In this document: piece by piece, positions 1 to 6,241 of the stretch | Layout: the number at the start of each line of letters is the position of its first letter | Numbering within the stretch: position 1 is the stretch's first letter | Origin: Candidatus Glassbacteria bacterium RIFCSPLOWO2_12_FULL_58_11 | GTDB lineage: Bacteria > Gemmatimonadota > Glassbacteria > GWA2-58-10 | Length of the DNA: 6,514 bases | Assembly (NCBI GenBank): GCA_001780825.1 | Contig: MFIX01000023.1 | Coordinates: forward strand, 1 to 6,514 | Direction of reading: 5' to 3' | Made by a program: the position numbers and the translations under genes | Notes under the pieces: model-generated | Databases searched by the model: none | Seen by the model: only the letters and a program-made list of their open reading frames with translations | Told to the model about the DNA's origin: nothing

Positions 1-1077
1 TTTCATGCAGCAGGTGGCGGTGTTGCCGCAGTGGAAGCCCATGAATAAGTCGCCGGGAACGTAGCCTTTTTTCAGCTCACCGGCCTCCTCGAGCATGTCC
101 GCGGGCACGGTGTTGTTGATATCCAGGATCGCCGCCGGCTGCAGAGTGGCCGCGGTGACCATGTACTCGCTCAGCGCCCCGTAGATATCCACCTCGCAGG
201 CCACCGGGATGCCCCGGGCGGCCAGACGGGAATTGACGTAGCAGGGCACGCACTCGAAATATTTTTCGAAGGCCGGCCAGCACTTGTTGGCGAATACGCC
301 GAACTGCGAGGCCCCCAGGTTTTTCTCGTAGAAATCCAGCAGGGCGCACTCCAGACGGGCCAGGCGGGCCAGAAGCTGCGGGTCGCTGCGGCCTTGGCCC
401 AGCTCTTCATCCATCTCTTTCGCCACCCGAGCGATCTCCGAGTGCCCCTCGGTGCTGCGAAAGATATCGTAAAAATCCAGCTCGCTGTTCTCCATGATCT
501 CCACGCCTAGATCGTACAGCGGCTTGACCGGCGCATTGCAGGCCAGGAAATCCTGGGGTCGCGGGCCGAAAGAGAATATTTTCAAGCCTTTCAGCCCGAG
601 AACCACCCGGGCCACGGGAATGAAATCCCGGATCATTTCGGCAACCTCTGAGGGGCTGCCCACCGGGGTTTCAGGAATATAGGGATTCAGTCCGCGCAGG
701 CCGCAGTTATAGCCGGCATTAAGCAGTCCGCAAAGCGCATCCCCGCGGCCCTGGATCAGGTCGCGCCTGGAGTCCTCGGCCGCTGCGGCGAGCATCACCG
801 GCCCGCGGAACCGCTGCGCCAGCCGGGTCAGGGGACCCTCCGGGCCGAAATTGCCGAGGTAGATCACCAGGGCGTTGACCTCTTTCGCTGCCAGCTCTTT
901 TTCCGCAGCCAGGATATCCCGCTCGTTCTCCACCAGGGTCGCGCAGTCGATAATCTCTATCCCGGATTTCCGGCACTGCTCGACTACCCGGCCTTTGCGC
1001 TTCAAAGATATCTCGCGCGGGAAACAGTCCCGGCTCACCGCGACAATTCCGGCTCGGATCTGCGGGACATTGTCCAT
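1..1077 (-). CDS. L-fucose/L-arabinose isomerase family protein (3' end cut by window edge)
   Basis: This is a cytoplasmic, metal-dependent aldose-ketose isomerase of the FucI/AraA superfamily. It would convert an aldose (L-fucose, D-arabinose or L-arabinose) to the ketose. The 359 visible residues carry family landmarks: an N-terminal segment with AVSRDCFP (about 13-20), VIYLGNFGPEGP (71-82), the FSFGPRPQDFLACNAP block (169-183), FANKCWPAF (262-270), and the metal-site region with CEVDIYGALSEY (294-305) and LDINNT (318-323). By analogy with FucI, E295 and D319 are probable metal ligands. H349 in GFHCGNT is also conserved as I recall the family. Relatives run to roughly 480-490 residues, so about 130 are missing beyond base 1, probably including another active-site His. 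The ATG at 1075-1077 is well supported by AAAGGAG at 1084-1090 with 6-base spacing. It lies downstream of araB on the same strand, 193 bases away, which suggests joint use in pentose catabolism. Substrate cannot be fixed from sequence. Confidence 0.9.
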   Translation of the reverse strand, partial: MDNVPQIRAGIVAVSRDCFPREISLKRKGRVVEQCRKSGIEIIDCATLVENERDILAAEKELAAKEVNALVIYLGNFGPEGPLTRLAQRFRGPVMLAAAAEDSRRDLIQGRGDALCGLLNAGYNCGLRGLNPYIPETPVGSPSEVAEMIRDFIPVARVVLGLKGLKIFSFGPRPQDFLACNAPVKPLYDLGVEIMENSELDFYDIFRSTEGHSEIARVAKEMDEELGQGRSDPQLLARLARLECALLDFYEKNLGASQFGVFANKCWPAFEKYFECVPCYVNSRLAARGIPVACEVDIYGALSEYMVTAATLQPAAILDINNTVPADMLEEAGELKKGYVPGDLFMGFHCGNTATCCMK

Positions 1078-1159
1078 TGACCGCTCCTTTTCAGTTTATT
1101 TTCGCATTTGCTTTAAATTCGCTTGAAATATTCACGCATGCCGGCAAGAAACGTGCGCT

Positions 1160-1187
1160 GTAGGGGTGACGCATGCGTCGCCCCTAC
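1160..1187. repeat. 28-base near-perfect palindrome, REP-like
   Basis: The arms GTAGGGGTGACGCA (1160-1173) and TGCGTCGCCCCTAC (1174-1187) are reverse complements except for one position (T1167 opposite G1180, which still pairs as G-U in RNA). The centre is GCATGC. It sits between araB and the isomerase gene. There is no T-run directly after it on either strand, so it does not look like a classical intrinsic terminator. Palindromes beginning GTAGGGG are, from memory, dispersed in multiple copies in many environmental bacterial genomes. I infer a REP-like element that could stabilise or attenuate the transcript between the two genes. Confidence 0.65.
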
Positions 1188-1263
1188 TCTAAGTCACCTC
1201 ATTTCAAATAATTAAATTATTCCTCTTTTTTTGGAACTTTCTTTAAGATCTTAATGCTAATAG

Positions 1264-1283
1264 GGGCTTTTCAAAGCCCTTTT
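1264..1283. terminator. weak hairpin overlapping the araB stop
   Basis: GGGCTT (1264-1269) and AAGCCC (1274-1279) form a 6-bp stem with a 4-base loop. A TTTT run follows on the plus strand (1280-1283). On the araB strand the stem is followed only by CTATTAG, so termination of araB here would be inefficient at best. The plus-strand reading has no gene to terminate. It may simply be a 3'-end structure of the araB message. Confidence 0.25.
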
Positions 1284-2959
1284 ACCGAGCCTGTTTCGCT
1301 CTCCACGAACTGTCCTAACCGGCGGTAGCTCTGGTAAAGCTCGGAATACTTTGCGGTCCGCCCGGCTGAGGGCAGGTACTCGGTGGAGAAGCCCGCGCCC
1401 ATTTTCTCCTGCGCCAGGCTGACATTGGAGTAAATTCCACCCACCACCGCAGCGAACATGGCAGCGCCCAGGGCGCAGGCTTGCTCCGAGGCGGCGATCC
1501 CGATCCTGCGGTTCAGGACATCGGCCACGATCTGCATGGCGAAGGGCGACTGCGTGGCGACCCCGCCGAGCGCGATCACGCCCCGGATCGGCACGCCCTC
1601 CTGCTCGAAACGCTCGACAATCAGCCGGGAGCCGAAAGCGGTCGCCTCGACCAGGGCCTTGAAAATCCGCGGTGCGCTGCTGCCCAGGTTGAGTCCGGTG
1701 ATCGCGCCCCTGAGGAGCTGGTTCGCATCCGGGGTCCTTCTCCCGTTGAGCCAGTCCAGGGCGATTATGCCGGTGTCCCCGGCCTCGAGCTGAGCGGCTT
1801 GCGCGGCCAGCTCCGGATAGATCAGCGCCCGAATCTCCCTGCGGATGCGCTCCCGTTCGGTGTCAGACAGGCCGCCGATCCTGGGCAGCAGGTTTTCCAC
1901 CGGCCAGCGCAGCAGGTCGCGGAACCAGGCGTAAACATCCCCGAAAGCGGACTGCCCGGCCTCCATCCCCAGCATGCCCGGGATCACAGAGCCATCCACC
2001 TGGCCGCAGATGCCGCGCACCAGCTTGTCGCCCATCTCCTCCAGGGGCGCCACCAGGATATCGCAGGTCGAGGTGCCGATCACCTTGGTCAGGATATAAG
2101 GCTGGATACCCGCGCCTACCGCGCCCATGTGGGCATCGAACGCCCCCACGCCGACCGGGATTCCGGCGGGCAGCCCCAGGCGGCCGGCCCATTCCACGCA
2201 GAGCTGGCCGGCCTGTAAATCAGAGGTATGGGTTTCGGTGTAGAGGCGGCCGCGCAGGCCTTTGAGCAGCGGGTCGAGATGCGTGAGAAATTCCTCCGAG
2301 GGCAGGCCCGCGAACGAGGCGTGCCACATCGCCTTGTGGCCGGCGGCGCAGCGGCTGCGCTTGACCTGGCGCAGGTCGCGTATGCCGCAGAGCAGGGCCG
2401 GAATCCAGTCGCAGTTCTCCATCCAGGACCAGGCCGCCTCCCGGACCGCCTTATCCTGGCGCAGGATATGGAGCATCTTGGCCCAGAACCACTCGCTGGA
2501 GTACACCCCGCCTTCGTACATGGTAAAATCAGTCCCGCCCCAGGTTTTGGCGGCGTGGTTGATCTGGCCCGCCTCCTCGACCGCGGTATGGTCTTTCCAG
2601 AGGACAAACAGGGCGTTCGGATTGTCGGAGAACTCCTCATGTAATCCCAGCGGGAGCCCCTGGCGGTCCACCGGGCCGGGAGTCGAGCCGGTAGTGTCCA
2701 CGGCGATACCGCGGATCGTGGCGGCAGTCCCGGCCGGGGCGGCCCGGAGCGCCTCGCGCACGGCGGCCTCCAGGGCCTCGATATGGTCCAGGGGGTGCTG
2801 ACGGAACCGGTTGGCGGCGGGGTCGCAGTAACGGCCCGCGCTCCAGCGGCTGAAATATTTGACCGCCGCGGAAATTTCCTCGCCGGCCGCCGTATCGGCA
2901 ATCAGCACGCGGACAGAATCGGTCCCGAAATCCACGCCGATTACATTGTTGTCTGCCAT
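1271..2959 (-). CDS. araB: Ribulokinase AraB
   Basis: This FGGY-family carbohydrate kinase phosphorylates L-ribulose to L-ribulose-5-phosphate with ATP in the cytoplasm, the second step of L-arabinose catabolism. At 562 residues it matches the usual AraB length (E. coli about 566). Visible signatures are the N-terminal phosphate-binding strand IGVDFGTDSVR (7-17), VDTTGSTPGPVD (87-98), the AraB-specific LFVLWKDHTAVEEA (117-130), YSSEWFWAK (153-161), GAFDAHMGAVGAG (272-284) with D275 as likely catalytic base, KVIGTSTCDI (292-301), the run from GICGQVDGSV to EAGQSAFGD (316-341), LDWLNGRRTP (401-410), and the C-terminal IALGGVATQSP (462-472) with ALGAAMFAAV (497-506). These AraB-specific blocks separate it from xylulokinase and glycerol kinase. 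GGAG at 2967-2970, 7 bases upstream, supports the ATG at 2957-2959. It is transcribed away from the YbgA-type gene from its own promoter. The isomerase gene lies downstream. The frame is intact. Confidence 0.96.
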   Translation of the reverse strand: MADNNVIGVDFGTDSVRVLIADTAAGEEISAAVKYFSRWSAGRYCDPAANRFRQHPLDHIEALEAAVREALRAAPAGTAATIRGIAVDTTGSTPGPVDRQGLPLGLHEEFSDNPNALFVLWKDHTAVEEAGQINHAAKTWGGTDFTMYEGGVYSSEWFWAKMLHILRQDKAVREAAWSWMENCDWIPALLCGIRDLRQVKRSRCAAGHKAMWHASFAGLPSEEFLTHLDPLLKGLRGRLYTETHTSDLQAGQLCVEWAGRLGLPAGIPVGVGAFDAHMGAVGAGIQPYILTKVIGTSTCDILVAPLEEMGDKLVRGICGQVDGSVIPGMLGMEAGQSAFGDVYAWFRDLLRWPVENLLPRIGGLSDTERERIRREIRALIYPELAAQAAQLEAGDTGIIALDWLNGRRTPDANQLLRGAITGLNLGSSAPRIFKALVEATAFGSRLIVERFEQEGVPIRGVIALGGVATQSPFAMQIVADVLNRRIGIAASEQACALGAAMFAAVVGGIYSNVSLAQEKMGAGFSTEYLPSAGRTAKYSELYQSYRRLGQFVESETGSVKGL

Positions 2960-3036
2960 AACTTGGCTCCAGGGTCTGGCGCTTGAAATTTTTTTTGAGG
3001 AGAGTCCTGAGCGGTCCGATTAAGCCTTACCTGGGA

Positions 3037-3065
3037 ATTTTATCGTCTAAATTGACGGAAGTCAA
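3037..3065 (-). promoter_or_regulatory. sigma70-type promoter of araB with inverted repeat over the -35
   Basis: On the minus strand the -35 is TTGACT (3060-3065) and the -10 is TAAAAT (3037-3042). Each matches 5 of 6 consensus bases and they are separated by exactly 17 bases. Transcription would start near 3030, leaving a leader of about 70 bases before the araB ATG. The -35 lies within a small perfect inverted repeat, TTGAC-GGAA-GTCAA (3052-3065, plus strand), which could be a repressor half-site pair. That operator role is inference. Confidence 0.6.
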
Positions 3066-3153
3066 AAGTAAATTCCGCCCTTTAGTCCGCAACCAGCCGC
3101 GTGTGCTTAAATTTGCGGCAGCGCCGATAATTTTATTGGCTGACTGCCCGGCA

Positions 3154-3159
3154 GATAAT
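3154..3159 (+). promoter_or_regulatory. possible -10 of the DUF523-DUF1722 gene
   Basis: GATAAT is a 5 of 6 match to the -10 consensus and lies about 56 bases before the proposed TTG start, in the short AT-rich divergent region. The upstream -35 is poor: TTATTG at 3133-3138 gives a 15-base spacer. The call is weak. Confidence 0.25.
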
Positions 3160-3196
3160 ATCTTTTTAATTGCGAACCGGCCGGGCAGCCATAGAT

Positions 3197-3208
3197 GAAG
3201 GGCGGAAG
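3197..3208 (+). promoter_or_regulatory. ribosome binding region deciding a TTG start
   Basis: The purine-rich run GAAGGGCGGAAG ends 6 bases before TTG at 3215-3217. The reading frame has no ATG before the conserved domain. An upstream in-frame TTG at 3170 is preceded only by an AT-rich stretch with no Shine-Dalgarno match, so the 3215 start is preferred. Confidence 0.4.
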
Positions 3209-3214
3209 ATAAAC

Positions 3215-4165
3215 TTGGAAGAAAAAATCAAACTGGGGATCAGCGCCTGCCTGCTCGGGGAGCGGGTGCGCTATGACGGCGGCCACAAGCTGGACCGCTT
3301 CCTGACCGAGACCCTGGGCCGCTTTGTCGAGTACGTGCCGGTCTGCCCGGAGGTCGAGTGCGGCCTGCCGGTTCCCAGGGAGTCGATGCGCCTGGTTGGC
3401 GACCCGCGGAACCCCCGTCTGGTGACCGCGCGCACGAACGAGGATTTCACCGAACGGATGCAGTCCTGGGGCAGCGGGAAGCTTGCTGAGCTGGAGGCCG
3501 AGAACTTAAGCGGCTTCATATTCAAAAGCAAATCGCCCTCCAGTGGGATGGAGCGGATAAAAGTCTATAATAAAAAAGTCGCGCCATCACCCAGAGGAGT
3601 GGGAATCTGGGCCAGGATGTTCATGGAGCGCTTTCCGCTGCTGCCGGTCGAGGAGGAGGGCCGGCTGCACGACCCGGAGCTCCGGGAAAATTTCATCGAG
3701 CGGATATTTGTGCTTAAACGCTGGCGGGAAATTATCCGAGCGGGAAAGACCCTGGGTAGCCTGGTGCGGTTTCATACACGCCACAAGCTGCTGATCATGT
3801 CGCACAGTGTCGAGCTGTACCGCAGGCTGGGCAAGCTGGTGGCGGAGGGAAAGAAATACGATCCGGAGAAGCTTTTTCTGGACTATTTCGAATTGCTCAA
3901 TAAAGCTCTGGTTCTCAAGACCACAGTCAAAAAGAATGTTAATGTCCTGCAGCACCTTCAGGGATATTTCAAGCAGCACTTGAGCGCGGATGAAAAGCAG
4001 GAACTCTTGGAGGTAATCCGGGCATATGCGGCGGGCCGCCTGCCGCTGATTGTCCCCGTGACCCTGATAAACCATTTCGTGCGGCGCTACGGCCAGAGCT
4101 ACCTGCGTGAGCAATACTACCTGAACCCCCACCCGCTCGAGCTTAAACTGCGGACCCATGTCTGA
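3215..4165 (+). CDS. DUF523-DUF1722 fusion protein (YbgA family)
   Basis: The protein is 316 residues from the TTG at 3215. The N-terminal DUF523 domain (about 5-140) has GISACLLGERVRYDGGHK (8-25), VPVCPEVECGLPVPRE (41-56) and FKSKSPSSGMERIKVY (103-118). The C-terminal DUF1722 domain (about 185-300) has LVRFHTRHKLLIMSHS (183-198), KKNVNVLQHLQGYFK (239-253) and LPLIVPVTLINHFVRRYG (276-293), ending LNPHPLELKLRTHV. Characterised DUF523 members (TudS) are [4Fe-4S] thiouracil desulfurases using three Cys. Here C12 and C44 fit two of them, but the SPSCG Cys is S110. C49 (VECG) could substitute. E. coli YbgA carries only the DUF1722 part and is encoded beside photolyase. No signal peptide or membrane segment is seen. 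Biochemical role is unproven, with RNA/nucleobase sulfur chemistry a family-based guess. It is divergent from araB and probably unrelated to sugar use. Confidence 0.88.
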   Translation: MEEKIKLGISACLLGERVRYDGGHKLDRFLTETLGRFVEYVPVCPEVECGLPVPRESMRLVGDPRNPRLVTARTNEDFTERMQSWGSGKLAELEAENLSGFIFKSKSPSSGMERIKVYNKKVAPSPRGVGIWARMFMERFPLLPVEEEGRLHDPELRENFIERIFVLKRWREIIRAGKTLGSLVRFHTRHKLLIMSHSVELYRRLGKLVAEGKKYDPEKLFLDYFELLNKALVLKTTVKKNVNVLQHLQGYFKQHLSADEKQELLEVIRAYAAGRLPLIVPVTLINHFVRRYGQSYLREQYYLNPHPLELKLRTHV

Positions 4166-4355
4166 ATAGATTCCCGCGGCGAGAACATAAATCTTTACCT
4201 GCTTGCCGGAGTTTTTCCCTAACAGCGATCGGGCCCAACCCTGGGGGGCGGCGCCTGTGCTGTAAACGAGGGTGTAAGAATTCTCAAAATGTTGCGTAAG
4301 AGGCCAGGACAAAATACTAATATCTGGAATGAGAAATATTGAGAAAAAAGGGAAA

Positions 4356-4377
4356 ATTATAAGGAGATTATAAGAAA
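4356..4377. repeat. two tandem 11-base units
   Basis: ATTATAAG occurs at 4356-4363 and 4367-4374 with an 11-base period (ATTATAAGGAG then ATTATAAGAAA), about one helical turn. It could be a protein-binding site, or just a chance repeat in AT-rich DNA. Confidence 0.35.
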
Positions 4378-4393
4378 GTCTGAGCGCTATATA

Positions 4394-4405
4394 TTTTGTT
4401 TTAAG
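4394..4405. repeat. left copy of 12-base direct repeat flanking the two-gene cassette
   Basis: TTTTGTTTTAAG is identical and in the same orientation to 6123-6134. The two copies bracket exactly the DUF4365 gene and its partner, 28 bases from one outer end and 25 from the other. A duplicated target or attachment site is possible. Low sequence complexity makes chance a real alternative. Confidence 0.35.
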
Positions 4406-4433
4406 AAGAAGCCAATGGGAACTTAGGCGGGCC

Positions 4434-5585
4434 TCAGATTACCTCAAAATTATGCTGATCTAAAAGTGTCCAATACTTTCCTGTCTTTCGGGGTTTGCCG
4501 TAAATTCTGACCTTCTTACCAAATTTATGAGCATCGCACGCCTTTCGGTATAAATCTATTGGAAGTTCAATTCGAATGTGCAACGGCTGCGCTTTCTCAA
4601 CTTCCCACAACACGGCTATCGTCCGTGAAGCAATTGCGAACTCCTCGGTATTCACAGGGGGTTGTTCTGAGCGCAAGAAAGTCACGCGTCCTATGATTTC
4701 TTTTTCTTTCTCAGGTTCTTCGACAGTATGTAATAAATCAGATGCTGCCTTAAGAATATTGCAAGACTTTTGATCCAGCGGAATGCCTTTTTCGACTGTG
4801 AGCAAGTTTTGTGGTGGGGGAAGCTCAGGAGCCCAGATTATACTTTGTGAGACGGTACGCCCCTCAGACATTTCATAGATGTCAGCAAGAATTTCACACA
4901 TGTTACCAGAGAACCCAACAGTATTATTACGAACGATAACTTCAGGATCATCTTTCTGAACCGCAGTGGCCAGGTCTACATACGCAGTAGCGATTCTCTC
5001 GGTCACCTTTCGCTTGAATGGTCTGGGCTGTGGTAAATTGGGCATAGGCAGTTCGGGTGTGAGGTCCAAAGGACACTCAATTGTGAGACCAAAACTTCCG
5101 ACGAATGTATGCCCAAACATGCAAGAATCGGCAAACTTGCGACCATCTGCAGGCAGCTTTGCGAAAAATCGCCGATGTTGTTTTTCCGTGGCGGCGGCAA
5201 AGGCCACGAAATCATTATACAGAGCAATCATCTTGGAGGCATAATCAAGGGGCAATAGTTGCTCTTTTTTCAGTGGGGATTCGAGGCGAATCTTGAGAAC
5301 ATCTCGATCCCAGTGGGCTATGTGGTGAACGATAGTCTGTGCATCGTAGCTGTAAAGCTCTGACAGAAGATTTACACAGTCACGCAGTTTTGCAGGGAAA
5401 TCAGCGAACGTTTGTTTGGCTGGAAGCACGATGGACAAATTTTCAGTATCCGGTGTCGTCCCAGAGAACACCAAAAGGTTTGAATTAGAGTAATCGACAG
5501 CTTTCCATCCCTTGCGTAGAAGGTATGAAGAGACTTGTTGAGCTGATAAGGTGTCAATAAGTGGCGATATGCCTTGGAGAGTCAT
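4434..5585 (-). CDS. uncharacterised 383-residue partner of the DUF4365 protein
   Basis: I do not recognise a named family. Visible parts are an N-terminal region (about 10-110) with SYLLRKGWKAV and LLVFSGTTP; a central part with FGHTFVGSFGLTIECPL (157-173), a proline-rich linker PELPMPNLPQPRPFKRK (177-193), and NNTVGFSGNMCEILADIYE (220-238); then a C-terminal part (about 297-383). That last part starts IIGRVTFLRSEQPP and ends LHIRIELPIDLYRKACDAH, KKVRIYGKPRKTGKYWTLLDQHNFEVI. Its pattern of G-x-V strands and a closing V-x-I-x-G-K-x-R-K-x-x-K-x-W segment suggests a small beta-barrel (OB-like) nucleic-acid-binding module, which is inference. No signal peptide, membrane span or Walker motif is seen. 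The ATG (5583-5585) overlaps the upstream stop as ATGA, and AAAGGAG at 5596-5602 supports it, so the two proteins are translationally coupled and probably work together. GC is visibly lower than in the flanking sugar genes, indicating transfer. Confidence 0.8.
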   Translation of the reverse strand: MTLQGISPLIDTLSAQQVSSYLLRKGWKAVDYSNSNLLVFSGTTPDTENLSIVLPAKQTFADFPAKLRDCVNLLSELYSYDAQTIVHHIAHWDRDVLKIRLESPLKKEQLLPLDYASKMIALYNDFVAFAAATEKQHRRFFAKLPADGRKFADSCMFGHTFVGSFGLTIECPLDLTPELPMPNLPQPRPFKRKVTERIATAYVDLATAVQKDDPEVIVRNNTVGFSGNMCEILADIYEMSEGRTVSQSIIWAPELPPPQNLLTVEKGIPLDQKSCNILKAASDLLHTVEEPEKEKEIIGRVTFLRSEQPPVNTEEFAIASRTIAVLWEVEKAQPLHIRIELPIDLYRKACDAHKFGKKVRIYGKPRKTGKYWTLLDQHNFEVI

Positions 5586-6097
5586 TCTAGTCTTTCTCCT
5601 TTGGCAATTTTATTGAGTAATGTCAACACCGTAGTGCAATCCAAAATATTTCTTAGTGGGATTTCGATTCTGTGAGTTTCAGTATTAGCTGTACGTTCAG
5701 ACCCTACACGGCACCAATAGCAGCAACGTCGTAAAATCAATTGTTCATGTGAGACATAAAGCCAATCATTTTCATTTTCCGGTAGGCATAAAACCACAAG
5801 GACCAATGGAGTAGCGCGTGGCTCGTTGTATCGATCAACGAGATCATTAAATGTCTTAGCCTTAAGATCATATATTACATAGTCACCTTTAATGGACCAG
5901 TTTATCGTAGCTTTCAACTGGATATCCAAAGTAAAGCCATCAGGCAACCGGCTGCCGTTGCTTTCGATTACACGTCGAAGAGTTCCATCAACTCCGTAGT
6001 CGATGGTCGCGGGGTCAAAGATTATTCCTGCATGAGCGGCAACCGCCTGTACATATGCGCGACTCAGCTGCTCTTCACGATGTTGCTCAGTTAGCAT
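5582..6097 (-). CDS. DUF4365 domain protein, PD-(D/E)xK-like putative nuclease
   Basis: The protein is 171 residues, essentially one DUF4365 domain. Its order is an N-terminal helix EEQLSRAYVQAVAAHAG (8-24), IDYGVDGTLRRV (32-43), FTLDIQLKAT (55-64), YVIYDLKAKTFNDL (73-86), PLVLVVLCLPENENDWLYVS (97-116) and RRCCYWCRVG (123-132). D37 followed by Q60-L-K62 fits the D...(E/Q)xK core seen in Mrr-like and other restriction-endonuclease-fold proteins, with E8 or E9 as a possible extra acidic residue. Family knowledge places DUF4365 proteins in that fold and often in accessory or defence loci. Actual DNA cleavage here is inferred. The ATG at 6095-6097 is preceded by GAAGG (6104-6108) at 6 bases. It is the first gene of a two-gene unit with a 4-base ATGA overlap to the next gene. 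Lower GC than the flanks suggests acquisition. No toxin-antitoxin or methylase partner is visible. Confidence 0.82.
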   Translation of the reverse strand: MLTEQHREEQLSRAYVQAVAAHAGIIFDPATIDYGVDGTLRRVIESNGSRLPDGFTLDIQLKATINWSIKGDYVIYDLKAKTFNDLVDRYNEPRATPLVLVVLCLPENENDWLYVSHEQLILRRCCYWCRVGSERTANTETHRIEIPLRNILDCTTVLTLLNKIAKGERLE

Positions 6098-6241
6098 TCT
6101 TGGCCTTCGTTTTCAAGCCAACTTTTGTTTTAAGGGTTTCCAGAGTACTGCACAGGCATCGCCCCCGACACCGGTCCACCCTAAGCGCCCGACCCATCCT
6201 CAGTCAAAAGTAACGCCCCTTGGTTTTTTGCGGAACAGCCC
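6098..6241. other. intergenic stretch upstream of the cassette
   Basis: These 144 bases separate the sulfatase stop from the DUF4365 start, both on the minus strand. It should hold the cassette promoter and any sulfatase terminator, but I see neither clearly. A TTGACT hexamer on the minus strand (6202-6207) lacks an acceptable -10 at 16-18 bases. The right copy of the 12-base direct repeat is at 6123-6134. Confidence 0.35.
6123..6134. repeat. right copy of 12-base direct repeat flanking the two-gene cassette
   Basis: TTTTGTTTTAAG matches 4394-4405 exactly and in the same orientation, with no extension of identity on either side. It lies 25 bases beyond the DUF4365 start codon, so if this is an insertion boundary the cassette promoter would lie very close to it or outside the insert. 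Confidence 0.35.

Larger units (their letters stand above)
4166..4433. other. intergenic junction between host-like region and accessory cassette
   Basis: These 268 bases lie between the converging ends of the YbgA-type gene and the 383-residue gene. The first part is GC-rich and the part after about 4310 is strongly AT-rich. I find no convincing gene and no clear intrinsic terminator for either neighbour. It holds an 11-base-period direct repeat (4356-4377) and the left copy of a 12-base direct repeat (4394-4405). The composition change suggests the edge of the inserted segment lies in here. Confidence 0.4.

Noticed and set aside
1243..1254. Perfect 12-base palindrome TTAAGATCTTAA after araB
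   Set aside because: One or two such palindromes are expected by chance in a window this size, and nothing else marks it as functional.
1481..2218. Long plus-strand open frame of 245 codons inside araB
   Set aside because: It lies wholly opposite the well-conserved araB frame, is compositionally a GC-rich antisense shadow, and shows no recognisable motif.
2116..2901. Minus-strand open frame of 261 codons in another frame of araB
   Set aside because: It is rich in Arg, Pro and Ala as expected for a shifted GC-rich frame, while the overlapping frame is unmistakable ribulokinase.
2983..3198. Short plus-strand frame in the araB/YbgA divergent region
   Set aside because: It runs through the araB promoter, has no ribosome binding site and no family resemblance.
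3587..4312. Minus-strand open frame of 241 codons opposite the YbgA-type gene
   Set aside because: The plus-strand frame has clear DUF523-DUF1722 motifs through its full length. The antisense frame shows none.
6202..6207. TTGACT on the minus strand as the -35 of the DUF4365 gene; its 12-base context AGTCAAAAGTAA also occurs at the araB -35 (3060-3071)
   Set aside because: There is no acceptable -10 at 16-18 bases (best TAGGGT), and one shared 12-mer is about what chance gives in 6.5 kb.
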